Shown here: positions 15,540 through 24,978 of the stretch, piece after piece
Numbering within the stretch: the first letter of the stretch is position 1
Layout of the letters: each line of letters starts with the position of its first letter
Origin: CBCXVS01 sp965178525
Lineage (GTDB): Bacteria > Tectomicrobia > Entotheonellia > Entotheonellales > Entotheonellaceae
NCBI GenBank assembly: GCA_965178525.1
Contig: CBCXVS010000015.1
Span: 1 to 44,257 of the forward strand
DNA: 44,257 nucleotides
Direction: 5' to 3'
Position numbers and translations under genes: made by a program
The notes under the pieces: model-generated
Told to the model about the DNA's origin: nothing
Seen by the model: only the letters and a program-made list of their open reading frames with translations
The model's database searches: none

Positions 15540-18130
15540 AGGATGTGTAACCTTGTATCGGCATGGGCCAGATGTCGCGTGGGCTCGGCATGGCTCAAGT
15601 AATGATAGGTCAGGGTATCCGACAATGCCGGCAGATCCGTACACAACATCGTGAGCAGCTTGTCGAGCTGTGTCCGGCTGCCGCCGCGGCTAATCCGACA
15701 GAGCGGGTCGATCTCGGCTAGGCGCACATGGGTCAGCATGCGGAGGGACAGGCGCTCGGCAGGACTGAGCGAGGGCATGGCGTGGTCGCGGGGTAAATGT
15801 TTGACATGCTCGGCCAGCGCCACCAGCTGATAGAGCACGGCGCGCGGATTGGTATCGTCGGTCAGGAGCAAATCCAAGACCGGCGCACACAGGAGGCGCG
15901 TCAGATAGCGGGAGCGATAGGTAATCGCGCTATCGCCGATCTCCACTAACGCTTCCAACACCGCCCCTTCCTGCGCGTTCACCTGCACCAGCGTGCTGCG
16001 CAACAGAGAGGTCGTATGCCAGGCCCGCTCGATGCGGCGGCCCATGTCCAGAAAACGCCATTCCGGACCCCGAATCATATTTTCAATGCCCAGGCCGCTG
16101 AACGCCGACAGAATCATGATGGTATGGTTGAGCAGCTCCAGGGCCTCGCCTATTGACATCGCGTCGGTTCCCAAAACGCAGGTAAAATTTTCCTCCAGTT
16201 GGGTGATAATGCGCCAGGATTCCAGCGTCATGTAATCCCGCACCAATGCCGCCACCTGACGCAAACCATGCAGACTCGCCCATACCCCGTTGGGGTAGTC
16301 GGCATCGAACATGGCGGCCAACATCGTGGCTTCATGCGAGGCGGACATCGCGACGTCGTGGCGGCTGTTCCCGCGTGACGCCATGCCGGCCCACGTCGCA
16401 TGCATAGCCCGCAGCAGGGCGGTGAAAGCGGCACTGCCCCCAGGCTTGGAGGCGTCCGTCAAACGCACCATCATACTGCGGAGCAGGCGCACCAAGCCCT
16501 CGGCGCGTTCGGCGTAGCGCCCCATCCAAAACAGATTGTCCGCCGCACGGCTGGGGAACTCGTAGCCGCTACGGCGCAGGGCAATGGGTTGATCGGCTGG
16601 CGGCAACAGGCTGACATATTCCACCGGCCCGTCCGATAGCACCCACGTATCCTTACTGCCGCTGTCGCCCTGCATCGACGTGATGGGCTGGCCGGTGGTG
16701 GCGGAGACGCGGGTCAAGCCGCCGGGCATGACCCGATAGCCCTGCTCGGTTGCCACGACATAGGCGCGCAACACGGTCTGCTGCGGCTGCACGCCCTGGC
16801 CGTTCCATACCGGCAGGTTCGACAGCGTCAACGGCTCTTGGGCGGCATAGGCATACGGGCGGGCGCGGATGCGCTCCGCATACGCCTGCCGGTCGGCACG
16901 GCTGAGCTGTGCGCCAAAGACCACGGCGCGCGCGTTGGTTGGTAAGACCGGCGCGAGTACGAACGTCTGCAGCCGCTCCAAGACCATGGCCAAGTGGTCC
17001 GCCTGCCCGCACCACCACGTGGGCACGGACGGCAGCGCCAGGTTTTCTCCCAATAGATGCCGGCATAGATCCGGCAGCAGGGGCACGAGCGCCGCGCTTT
17101 CCAGCCAGCCGCTGCCCAAGGCATTGGCAATGGCGACGTTGCCGGCGCGCACGGCCTGCGCCAGGCCGGCCGTGCCATGCAGCGAATTCGGGTGCAGCTC
17201 CAGCGGGTCGCCAAAGGTGTCGTCCAGCCGCCGCAGAATCACATCCACCGGCTGCAAGCCGGCCAGCGTCTTGAGAAATACAGTTTGGTCGCGCACCGTG
17301 AGATCGGCGCCCTCCACCAGGGTGTAGCCGAGATAACGCGCCAAGTAGGCATGCTCGAAGTACGTCTCGTCATGCGGCCCGGGCGTCAAGAGCACGATGC
17401 GAGGATTGTCGCGACGCCGCGGCGCTATCTCGATGAGAGTCTGCCTTAGGGCGGCAAAGAACGAGGCCAGACGTTGCACCTGACAGTCGCGGAACAGTTC
17501 GGACAACACACTCGATAAGATCAGCCGATTTTCCAGTGCATAGCCCGCCCCGGCCGGACTTTGGGCGCGATCGGCGAGCACCCACCACTGGCCAGCCGAG
17601 GTGCGCCCGAGATCCGCCGCGTAGACGTGCAAATAACACTCATTGGGTATCTGCACGCCGTGACAGGGCCGCAGAAATCCGTCGTGCGCAAAGACCAGCT
17701 CCGGCGGCAACAATCCCTGCTCCAGCAGCTTCTGCGGTCCATAGACGTCCGCCAGCATCTCGTTGAGTAGCCGCGCCCGCTGGGCCAATCCCGCTTCCAG
17801 CCCGGCCCACTCCGGCGCCGCTATGATCCAGGGAATGGCATCGAGTTCCCATGGCCGATCCATGCCTTGCGGAGCCCCGTAGACGTTGTACGTGACGCCA
17901 TTCTCATGAATCATCCGCCGGGCTTGCTCCCAGCGGCGGGCCAGCCCATCGGAGCCGAGAGTATCGAGAAACCGTAACGGGGTGTCCCACTGCGGACGTA
18001 GGATGCCCGCAGCGGCAAACACTTCGTCGTAGGCCGCGGCGGGGACACGATAGGTTCCGAACAAGCCGTTCACGGTTGGCGTGGCGCCACTACCGAAGCC
18101 ATCATGCGTCGTTGTCACGTCTTGTGCCAT
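15536..18130 (-). CDS. Circularly permuted ATP-grasp / alpha-E fusion protein
   Basis: An intact 864-residue fusion. Residues about 20-510 form a circularly permuted ATP-grasp type 2 domain (DUF404/DUF407 region) with VTYNVYGAPQGMDRPWELDA, ADRAQSPAGAGYALENRLIL, LLTPGPHDETYFEHAYLARY and PGGLTRVS. Residues about 530-860 form the alpha-helical alpha-E domain (DUF403), starting RAADNLFWMGRYAERAEGL. The family is assigned by comparative genomics to ATP-dependent amide or peptide ligation linked to transglutaminase-like proteases; substrates are not known. It sits between the damaged DUF2126 gene (35 bases upstream) and the transglutaminase gene (four-base overlap). It is the only undamaged member of the cluster. 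Confidence 0.92.
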   Translation of the reverse strand: MAQDVTTTHDGFGSGATPTVNGLFGTYRVPAAAYDEVFAAAGILRPQWDTPLRFLDTLGSDGLARRWEQARRMIHENGVTYNVYGAPQGMDRPWELDAIPWIIAAPEWAGLEAGLAQRARLLNEMLADVYGPQKLLEQGLLPPELVFAHDGFLRPCHGVQIPNECYLHVYAADLGRTSAGQWWVLADRAQSPAGAGYALENRLILSSVLSELFRDCQVQRLASFFAALRQTLIEIAPRRRDNPRIVLLTPGPHDETYFEHAYLARYLGYTLVEGADLTVRDQTVFLKTLAGLQPVDVILRRLDDTFGDPLELHPNSLHGTAGLAQAVRAGNVAIANALGSGWLESAALVPLLPDLCRHLLGENLALPSVPTWWCGQADHLAMVLERLQTFVLAPVLPTNARAVVFGAQLSRADRQAYAERIRARPYAYAAQEPLTLSNLPVWNGQGVQPQQTVLRAYVVATEQGYRVMPGGLTRVSATTGQPITSMQGDSGSKDTWVLSDGPVEYVSLLPPADQPIALRRSGYEFPSRAADNLFWMGRYAERAEGLVRLLRSMMVRLTDASKPGGSAAFTALLRAMHATWAGMASRGNSRHDVAMSASHEATMLAAMFDADYPNGVWASLHGLRQVAALVRDYMTLESWRIITQLEENFTCVLGTDAMSIGEALELLNHTIMILSAFSGLGIENMIRGPEWRFLDMGRRIERAWHTTSLLRSTLVQVNAQEGAVLEALVEIGDSAITYRSRYLTRLLCAPVLDLLLTDDTNPRAVLYQLVALAEHVKHLPRDHAMPSLSPAERLSLRMLTHVRLAEIDPLCRISRGGSRTQLDKLLTMLCTDLPALSDTLTYHYLSHAEPTRHLAHADTRLHIL

Positions 18131-18165
18131 AGGGAAATGCTCTTGCCGTTCGTCGATCCTAGGCG

Positions 18166-19837
18166 CTAGCGGCGCAGATCGAGCGTGCAGGGAAATTGTG
18201 GATTGACGTCCTCAGGTGGCACGGGCACAGGTCCCGGCGTATGGCCAAAGGGAAAGAAACGGGACACGCGCCAGCTTTCCGCCTCGTTGGCGTTGACGGG
18301 GAACGTCTCATCATGGCGTCCGCCCGGATGGGTCACATGATAGGTACAGCCGCCGATGGCGCGCCCGTTCCAGGTGTCGATGATATCGAAGGTCAACGGC
18401 GTGTGTGCTGCAATGGTGGGGTGCAAGCATGACGGCGGTTGCCAGGCACGGTAGCGCACCCCGGCAATAGACGCATGCGCCGTGTCCGTCTGCTGTAAGG
18501 GTACCCTACGGCCGTTACCAGTCACAATATAGCGCGTCGCTGTCAGACCGGTAACTTTGACTTGTAGGCGTTCAACGGACGAGTCGACCAAACGCACCGT
18601 GCTGCCGGCGGCCGGCTCCTCGCCCAACACGTTCGAGGGTTCAAGCGCCGAGCGTAGCTCCAGGGTGATGCCGGCGTGCGTGACCTGGCCATAGACCGGG
18701 AAACGGAACGCGATGTGCGGCGCAAACCACACGTCCTCAAAGGCAAAGCCCGCGTCTCGCAACTCGGCCAGCACTTGTGCAAAATCCGCGGTGACATGAT
18801 GCGGCAGCATAAATCGGTCGTGCAACGTCGTCCCCCAGTGCACCAGTTCCTGCGTATAAGGCGTCGTCCAGAAACGCGCCATGAGCGTCCGCACCAGGAG
18901 CTGCTGCGTCAAACTCATACGCGCATGCGGCGGCATTTCAAACGCCCGCAATTCGACCAGTCCCAAGCGCCCGCTGCTACTTTCGGAGGCGTACAGCTTG
19001 TCGATACAGAATTCGGCGCGGTGCGTATTGCCCGTGACATCCACCAACAGGTGGCGAAACAGGCGGTCCACCAGCCAGGGCGGACAGGGCTCCTGTGCGG
19101 GAATTTGCCGGAACGCGATGTCCAAACGGCAACGCCTCCAACGGCAAACGCAGCCCCATGGGCGAATCGCCAGCATGCAGAAAGAGCGTGCCGCTTCAGA
19201 AGTCCCAGGGTCCGGAGACCCACTGGGCTGGGCTAAAGCGTCGGCGTTCGAGCGGCAACACGTACCCCACCACCTGTCTCAAGCCGGTCTCAAACGCACG
19301 CGCCAGACGCTCGCGCTCCTGCGGGTCATCGAGCTTGGAATCGGCCGGGTGCAGATTCACCGGCAAACGCTGCTCCTGCCCCAGAAGATGCCAGACATCC
19401 TCGTAAGCCGGCAGGACAAATCGCGCATCGACCTGCAAGCGCTCGGCCAGCTCGGCCAGAAACGCATAGGCGTCGTCTGCCGTGTGACCATAGTCGGCGG
19501 TCTCGTTCGCGATGAGCGCCTCGTTGTACCAGATCGGGACGCCATCCGTGCGCCAGTAACACGCCAACGCCCAGCGCGGCAAGGGTTCGCCCGGATACCA
19601 TTTCCCCTGGCCATCGTGCAGCAGCCCACCGGGCGCAAAGCGGGCTTTGAGCCGTTTCAGCAGGTCAACGGCGAGCCCCCGTTTGGCCGGCCCGGCGGCG
19701 GCGGTGGTCCACTCCTCTCCGTCCATGTCATCGATCGACACGAACGTCGGTTCACCGCCCATGGTCTGCGGCGACAGGGTCACGAGCCGGCCGTAGCGAT
19801 AGGTGGTTCGGTGGTTGAGCGCAACACGTATAGCCAC
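18166..19837 (-). pseudogene. Decayed DUF2126/transglutaminase-like gene
   Basis: Family members are about 1100 residues: a transglutaminase N-domain, the protease core and a DUF2126 domain. Here the start is normal (GTG at 19837, MAIRVALNHRTTYRYGR) but after SPQ it jumps in frame to TMGGEPTFVSIDDMDGEEW near 19765, so the whole protease core is deleted. After VSGPWDF a TGA at 19196-19198 replaces an expected sense codon, since the frame continues SGTLFLHAGDSPMGLRLPLE. A second, out-of-frame deletion near 19122 joins LEALPF to LDIAFRQIPAQEPCPPWLVD, after which the DUF2126 C-terminus (NTHRAEFCIDKLYA through HPGGRHDETFPVNANEAESW) runs to 18166. Three separate lesions make this a clear pseudogene. 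Confidence 0.85.
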
Positions 19838-19872
19838 GTTTGCTGCCTCGCATCAAAATGGAGCACGTTCGC

Positions 19873-20567
19873 TCATAGCCGCGCTAACAGCTCGGCCTTC
19901 TTCGCCGCAAACTCCGCATCGGAGAGGATGCCTTGCCGGTGCAAATCGGCTAGGCGCTCAAGCGTCGCCAGAATATTCGTACCGCCCGGCACCTCAGGGG
20001 CCGCTGGGCGCTCCGGCTCGGCCTGCGGACTGGCCAGGCGGGGCAAATGGGCCACTGCAACCACCCCATGTTGGCTGGTAAACGTGACCGTTGTCCCCAC
20101 ACCTTCGCCGTGCGACATGGTGACATCGGCCACCCCGACAAAGAGACGGCTGGCGTTTTTGATTTCGGAAAAAAATCGTGCGGTGCGTCCATGAGCCGCT
20201 GCTGCACCGCAGCTTGCCGCACCATCAGATAAAACCGATTGACTTGCTCCCACATTTCCGAGGAAATGACTTCGCGCACCGAACGGGCATTATCCCGAGC
20301 CAAACGCAAGCAGGAAACGATCGAATTCGGATTCTCCGTGTCGAACGTCAGAAACGCGACGACGTTGTCTCGCGTCGCCTCGCCATAGCGCTCGGCAAAC
20401 ACTTGGCGGTCTCCCGTGGCGTCCACCAGCGGTTGCCATTGTTCCGTGGTCCCTACGGCCAGATCGAGCATGAGGTGCAGATTCACATCAATAAAGCGTG
20501 CGACATTTTCGGCGCGTTCGATATAGTGGTGCATCCAATAAATCGAATCGGCCACGCGGCTCAACAT
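19873..20567 (-). pseudogene. Alpha-E domain gene, frameshifted and fused to a SHOCT-domain tail
   Basis: Starts MLSRVADSIYWMHHYIERAE, the standard alpha-E (DUF403) N-terminus, and is normal to DAPHDFF. A run of seven T (plus-strand A at 20169-20175) is one short for the frame, and the next frame continues SEIKNASRLFVGVADVTMSH as in the family. After SHGEG homology ends. The remaining 75 codons are a different protein tail with a SHOCT motif (LERLADLHRQGILSDAEFAA, then KKAELLARL). The last half of the alpha-E protein, normally about 310 residues, is missing. A deletion has therefore joined two unrelated genes, in addition to the homopolymer frameshift. Confidence 0.82.
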
Positions 20568-20572
20568 GGGTG

Positions 20573-21560
20573 TTAATCCCCCGCCAAAACCCAGGTGTTC
20601 TTGCTGCCGCCCCCCTGCGATGAATTGACCACCAGCGATCCTTTGCGCAACGCCACCCGTGTCAACCCCCCCGGCAACACATAGGGCTCCTCTTCGTCGT
20701 AACCGTAGAGGCTGTACGGACGCAGGTCAACATGACGCCCCTCGAAATGCTCTTCTACTCGTGGTGCGCATGGTGACCACGCCATCGGCCACGACTAGGT
20801 CACGCCCTTCCACGAGTTCCACCCCCATCTGTTGGGCCAGAAAGGCATGCTCGAAGTAGGCCGAGTTGTACATGCCCGGCGTCAGCACCACGACCGTGGG
20901 CGGCTGCGGTCCCATCGGCGCGAGCGCTTGCAACATATCCAGTAAACGGCTCGGATAATCATCCACCGGCCGCACCTGCGACGCTTCAAAGACCTGCGGA
21001 AAGGTCCGCTTCAGCACCTGACGGTTTTCCAGCACATACGACACCCCGGACGGGCAACGCAGATTATCCTCGAGCACATACAGTTGTCCGTCGCGGTCGC
21101 GTACGAGATCCGTGCCGGTGATGTGGCGCCAGATGCCGCGCGGCGGCATGAGACCGACGCAGGGCTGCAAAAACCCTTTGGCGGACTGTATCAGGTCTGC
21201 TGGCACCACCCGATCTTTGAGGATTTTTTGCGCATGATAGACGTCGTCAATGAAACAATTCAACGCTTGGATGCGCTGCTTCAGACCACGCTCGATGAAG
21301 GCCCAATCCGTGGCCGCCACAATGCGGGGCACAATATCGAAGGGGAAAATACGCTCGGTCCCGTCATCGTCGCCGTAGACGTTGAAGGTAATACCCAGGT
21401 TCAATAGCGCCTGTTCCGCCGCGCTCTGGCGGCGCAAGAGTTCTCCCTCTTGGAGTTCTTCGATCCTTTGGACCAGCGCCGCTGCCCCGGGCCGGGGCCG
21501 GCTCCGGTGATCAAACATTTCGTCATAAAATCCGTCGGTCTCATACGATTCGAGCTTCAT
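20573..21560 (-). pseudogene. Circularly permuted ATP-grasp gene with internal deletion
   Basis: Starts MKLESYETDGFYDEMFD at 21560 with AAGGA upstream and follows the stand-alone circularly permuted ATP-grasp family through NVYGDDDGTERIFPFDIVPR, LVLEDNLRCPSGVSYVLENR-like text and TPGMYNSAYFEHAFLAQQMG. At VTMRTT (about 20767) it breaks. The end of the family, VEEHFEGRHVDLRPYSLYGY and VLPGGLTRVALRKGSLVVNS, follows in another frame to 20573. About 145 residues with part of the ATP site are deleted out of frame. The downstream alpha-E remnant starts six bases later, the normal family order. Confidence 0.85.
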
Positions 21561-21920
21561 GGGCCAGATCCTTCGGCGCCTCGGAACCGCTGCCAACGGC
21601 CAGCGCCCCTGTGTATCGTGCCTCCCTACGAGTCGATGCGTCTGAGGATAGCCTGTAGCCTATGCGCATCCGGTGATATCTTTCATTTGCTTGGTAAAGG
21701 GGCAAAATCTGTGCTACGCACATACGTTCCGGTCGAGTCAAGGCGTCAGATCCTACGGTGACCCGTTGACGCCACTGCCAGTTGAACCGATCTGCTGACG
21801 GATAGTATCCCAACGAGCAACAAACATGTCGCATGGCCAACAAAAATGTCCTGACCAACAAAATTGTTGCGAGAGCGGGGCAACCTTTGGCAATGCCGTT
21901 TCCCGCCCTTGCGACGCGAT
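21561..21920. other. Gap with no recognised gene
   Basis: About 360 bases between the ATP-grasp remnant and the FmdB-like gene. Open frames here have no protein-like character and no repeat or clear promoter was recognised. Confidence 0.5.
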
Positions 21921-22148
21921 TTAATTCATCGAACAGGCGCCCGGCCCACGGGGATCGCCACACGGGCCACACGGGCCACACGGTTCTCTGGCGGCAAAAT
22001 CCGCACGCTGTCCGCCCACGGCGAAGACGGAGAGACGCCGCTCCAGGCGTTTGCTTTCACACGCCGGACATATCGGCTGGCGCGAGCCCAGAACGATGGT
22101 TTCAAACTGGTGCGTACAGTCTTCACAAATATACTCCAAAATCGGCAT
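21921..22148 (-). CDS. FmdB-family zinc ribbon protein
   Basis: A 75-residue protein beginning MPILEYICEDCTHQFET with the CxxC...CxxC pattern of the FmdB/CxxC_CXXC_SSSS zinc ribbon (Cys8, Cys11, Cys27, Cys30). The family was named after a putative regulator of formamidase, but most members have no known function. The tail is Gly/Pro/Cys-rich (REPCGPCGPCGDPRG), usual for the group. GAGGAA eight bases upstream supports the start. A repeat related to those at 3665 and 37528 lies directly upstream. Confidence 0.85.
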   Translation of the reverse strand: MPILEYICEDCTHQFETIVLGSRQPICPACESKRLERRLSVFAVGGQRADFAAREPCGPCGPCGDPRGPGACSMN

Positions 22149-22159
22149 AGTCAGTTCCT

Positions 22160-22191
22160 CTTCTCTTCGTGTTCCTTCGCGTCCTTAGCGG
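22160..22191. repeat. Dispersed repeat, partial copy 2
   Basis: Contains CCTTCGCGTCCTTAGCGG (22174-22191), complementary at 17 of 18 positions to the block at 3687-3704, directly upstream of the FmdB-like gene. The other arm of the hairpin is not present here. Confidence 0.6.
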
Positions 22192-22320
22192 ATGCCTTTT
22201 TCACTCTTTCCGGGAGACGCCAACGGCCTCATGACGACGCCTACCCTGCAGTCTATGATCCGCTGGACATTCTATCGAGGTCACTCAACGCACGCAAGCA
22301 TCCCTCCGGCGTCTTCAGGG

Positions 22321-22513
22321 CCATAAAGAGGCTCTTCCTCACTTTTGGTGATGCAGGCCAGTTGAGGCAGGCTCTTCGATAACGAAAGAACGCAATCGAC
22401 TTCCAAACTCGTTTTTAATCTGATGCTTAATCGTCCATTTCTATGGGAGCGGTTACGACCTCAATGGCTACTTCCCCCGTTTTCACCAAAAGTGAGGAAG
22501 AGCCCATAAAGAG
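22321..22513. mobile_element. MITE-like element with perfect terminal inverted repeats and target duplication
   Basis: A 173-base element (22331-22503) bounded by perfect 21-base inverted repeats GCTCTTCCTCACTTTTGGTGA (left arm 22331-22351, right arm 22483-22503), directly flanked on both sides by the 10-base repeat CCATAAAGAG (22321-22330 and 22504-22513). No open frame encodes a transposase, so it would need one in trans; the insertion sequence at 39279 has different ends. The surrounding gap 22149-22669 has no gene. Confidence 0.8.
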
Positions 22514-22669
22514 CAACCAAGACAACAAAGAAAGGTGCAAACAGCCGGGTGTCGGGAGGGCTCCCCTTGTCAGAATCACCGGAAGTGCGTATGCTATTAA
22601 CATACCCTCTGACAATGCAAGCCATTTGTCTTGTACCCACGCCCATAGCGGACAGAGGAGATCAATGCC

Positions 22670-24412
22670 ATGGCCTTCGGCAACCCGGCAACATCCCGAC
22701 TGTGCATTATCTCCAACCGTCTGCCTGTGACCCTACGCGAGACGCCAGAGGGCGATATCGCGGTCGATCGGAGTTCGGGCGGTCTGGCCTCAGCCCTGCG
22801 CCAAACGCATGTCGAGCGCAACAGTCTGTGGATCGGATGGCCTGGGGATCACTTCAAGGACGCCACGGCCCAAAAACAGGTCGAGCAACTGCTACGGGAC
22901 GAGTACCACTGTATCCCGGTGTTTCTGCGTGCCGAAGACGTCCAGGGCTATTACCACGGTTTCAGCAACAATGCCTTGTGGCCGTTGCTACATTATTACT
23001 TCGAGACCTATTTCTCATACGACGAAGAGGAATGGGAAACGTATGTAAACGTCAACCGCCAATTCTGTGAGGCCGTCCTGCGCGAAGCCCGCGGTAACGA
23101 ACTCATTTGGATCCATGATTACCATCTCTTTCTCCTGCCCGGCATGTTGCGTCAACACCTGCCGGACGCACGTATCGGCTTTTTCCTGCACATCCCGTTT
23201 CCCTCGTCGGAAATGTTCCGCGTCCTGCCTTGCCGCGAGGCGCTGTTGCGTGGGCTGCTGGGCGCCGACCTCATCGGTTTCCAAACCTTTGGCTACTTGC
23301 AAAACTTCCTGTGGACCATCTATCGCGTCCTCGGCATTGATGCCGAAACCGGCTGCCTGCCCTACGGCGGCAGGCAGGTCATGTTTGGCGTGCATCCGAT
23401 CGGGATCAATCCGCAGCAATTTCTCGATGCCATCCATTCCGATCCGGCCACTGCCGAGGAGTTGCGCCGTCTCGATAGCAGTGTCGGTGCGCGCAAGCTG
23501 CTGCTTGGCATGGACCGTCTCGACTACTCCAAAGGCATCCCGGCCCGCTTACGGGCATACAAGCGCTTTCTGGACGTGCACGAAGAATGGCGCGAGTATG
23601 TCATCTTCATTCAGGTGGCGGTGCCCTCACGGGATCAGGTGATCGCGTATCAGGAACTCAAGCGCCAAGTCGATGAACTCGTCGGCGAGATCAATGGTGT
23701 CTATGGCACCACCACCTGGACCCCGGTGCAATATGTCCACCGCAATCTGCCATTTCACCAAATTTGCGCGCTGTTGCGGCGGTCTGATGTCGCGGTGGTG
23801 ACGCCGTTGCGTGATGGTATGAATCTCGTTGCCAAGGAATACGTCGCCTGTCAAGAGCGCCAGCCCGGCGCGCTCATCATCGGCGAGTTTGTCGGGGCTT
23901 CCTCAGAGTTAGGGGAGGCGTTCTTTGTCAATCCGTATGACATCGATGGCATGGCCGAGCGCCTGCACGACGTCCTGTCCATGCCCGAAGAACTCTTGAG
24001 CGAACGCATGGCAGCGCTCCACAAGCCGGTCTGCACTCATACCATGGATCTCTGGGCGGCGAAATTCCTGGGCGAACTCGAGCAGGCTCAACACAAACCG
24101 CGTAACAAACCGCGTATACGAACCTTGAGCGTGAAGAACCGCCAGCAGTTGCTGCACGCCGCCGGCCAAGCCACCCGGCGCGTCTTGCTGCTCGATTACG
24201 ATGGCACCCTCGGCCCATTGGTGCCGCTGCGGCACCGGGCGACGCCTTCCTCCCGAGTCCTCGCTATCCTGCAGACCTTGCAACGCGACCCGCGCAATGT
24301 CGTGGCGGTCGTCAGTGGCCGTGATCGCACGACGTTGCAGCACTGGCTCGGGCCGTGCGGGTGTATCTTCGTGGCGGAACACGGCGCTTGGTTGTGTCGC
24401 GATGGCGCCTAG
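22670..24412 (+). CDS. otsA: Trehalose-6-phosphate synthase (GT20), cut from its phosphatase domain by an amber codon
   Basis: The first 480 residues are a complete GT20 trehalose-6-phosphate synthase, which joins glucose from UDP-glucose to glucose-6-phosphate. Visible motifs are ISNRLP, GGLASALRQ, LWIGWPGD, WIHDYHLFLLPGML, LLGMDRLDYSKGIPARLRAY and TPLRDGMNLVAKEYVACQ. The start has GAGGAG nine bases upstream. After residue about 500 a HAD-type trehalose-6-phosphatase domain begins (LLDYDGTLGPLVPLRHRA), but an in-frame TAG at 24410-24412 stops translation just after VAEHGAWLCRDGA. The synthase part could still work; the phosphatase cannot unless the stop is read through. Confidence 0.88.
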   Translation: MAFGNPATSRLCIISNRLPVTLRETPEGDIAVDRSSGGLASALRQTHVERNSLWIGWPGDHFKDATAQKQVEQLLRDEYHCIPVFLRAEDVQGYYHGFSNNALWPLLHYYFETYFSYDEEEWETYVNVNRQFCEAVLREARGNELIWIHDYHLFLLPGMLRQHLPDARIGFFLHIPFPSSEMFRVLPCREALLRGLLGADLIGFQTFGYLQNFLWTIYRVLGIDAETGCLPYGGRQVMFGVHPIGINPQQFLDAIHSDPATAEELRRLDSSVGARKLLLGMDRLDYSKGIPARLRAYKRFLDVHEEWREYVIFIQVAVPSRDQVIAYQELKRQVDELVGEINGVYGTTTWTPVQYVHRNLPFHQICALLRRSDVAVVTPLRDGMNLVAKEYVACQERQPGALIIGEFVGASSELGEAFFVNPYDIDGMAERLHDVLSMPEELLSERMAALHKPVCTHTMDLWAAKFLGELEQAQHKPRNKPRIRTLSVKNRQQLLHAAGQATRRVLLLDYDGTLGPLVPLRHRATPSSRVLAILQTLQRDPRNVVAVVSGRDRTTLQHWLGPCGCIFVAEHGAWLCRDGA

Positions 24413-24886
24413 CAGCCGTTGCAAGATCTCAATGATGAGTGGAAGACGACGATCCGCCCCATTCTCGAACGCGTCATGGAGCAAACGCCGGGATCGGTGG
24501 TTGAGGAAAAGGACTATTCCCTGGTCTGGCACTATCGTCTGGCGGATCCGGAATTTGGCCTGTGGCAGGCCCGTGAGCTCAGTGCGCAATTGCAAGGTCT
24601 GTTAGCCGGGTCCGACCTACAGGTTCAAAGCGGAGACAAAGTCGTCGAGGTGAAGTCCTCCAATGTTCATAAAGGTATGGCTGCAGCCCATATTATCGAG
24701 CAAGCGCAGCCCGTCGATTTTATCCTGGCGATTGGAGACGACAACACCGATGAGGACCTCTTCGCGACCGTCCCCGCAGAGCAATGGACGGTCAAAGTTG
24801 GCATGGGCGTGTCTTTGGCGCGCTTTTCCCTCGCAACGCCTACTGATGTACACTAACTTCTGTACGACCTCGCCGGTGATGGGTAG
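24413..24886 (+). pseudogene. Detached trehalose-6-phosphatase C-terminal part
   Basis: In the same frame as the synthase, the sequence continues QPLQDLNDEWKTTIRPILER, then VQSGDKVVEVKSSNVHKGMA and FILAIGDDNTDEDLFATVP, the remaining HAD motifs of trehalose-6-phosphatase (catalytic GDDxTDEDLF). A TAA at 24854-24856 falls where family members read on, and the true end is probably the TAG at 24884-24886 after LLYDLAGDG. Two stops in one frame point to inactivation of the phosphatase half. No separate ribosome site is seen for internal initiation. Confidence 0.75.
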
Positions 24887-24978
24887 TGTGTCGGTCGCTT
24901 TTCCGCGCTGGTGATGGTATGATCACCGGCTTAAACACGTCGCGATGAGTATGCGTTATCGAGAATAGGAGTATGTTC

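Noticed and set aside
19196..19198. Selenocysteine at the TGA in the DUF2126 gene
   Set aside because: The position (PWDF-TGA-SGTLF) is not a Cys or redox site in the family, where an Arg or similar residue is expected. The gene has two large deletions, so this is decay.
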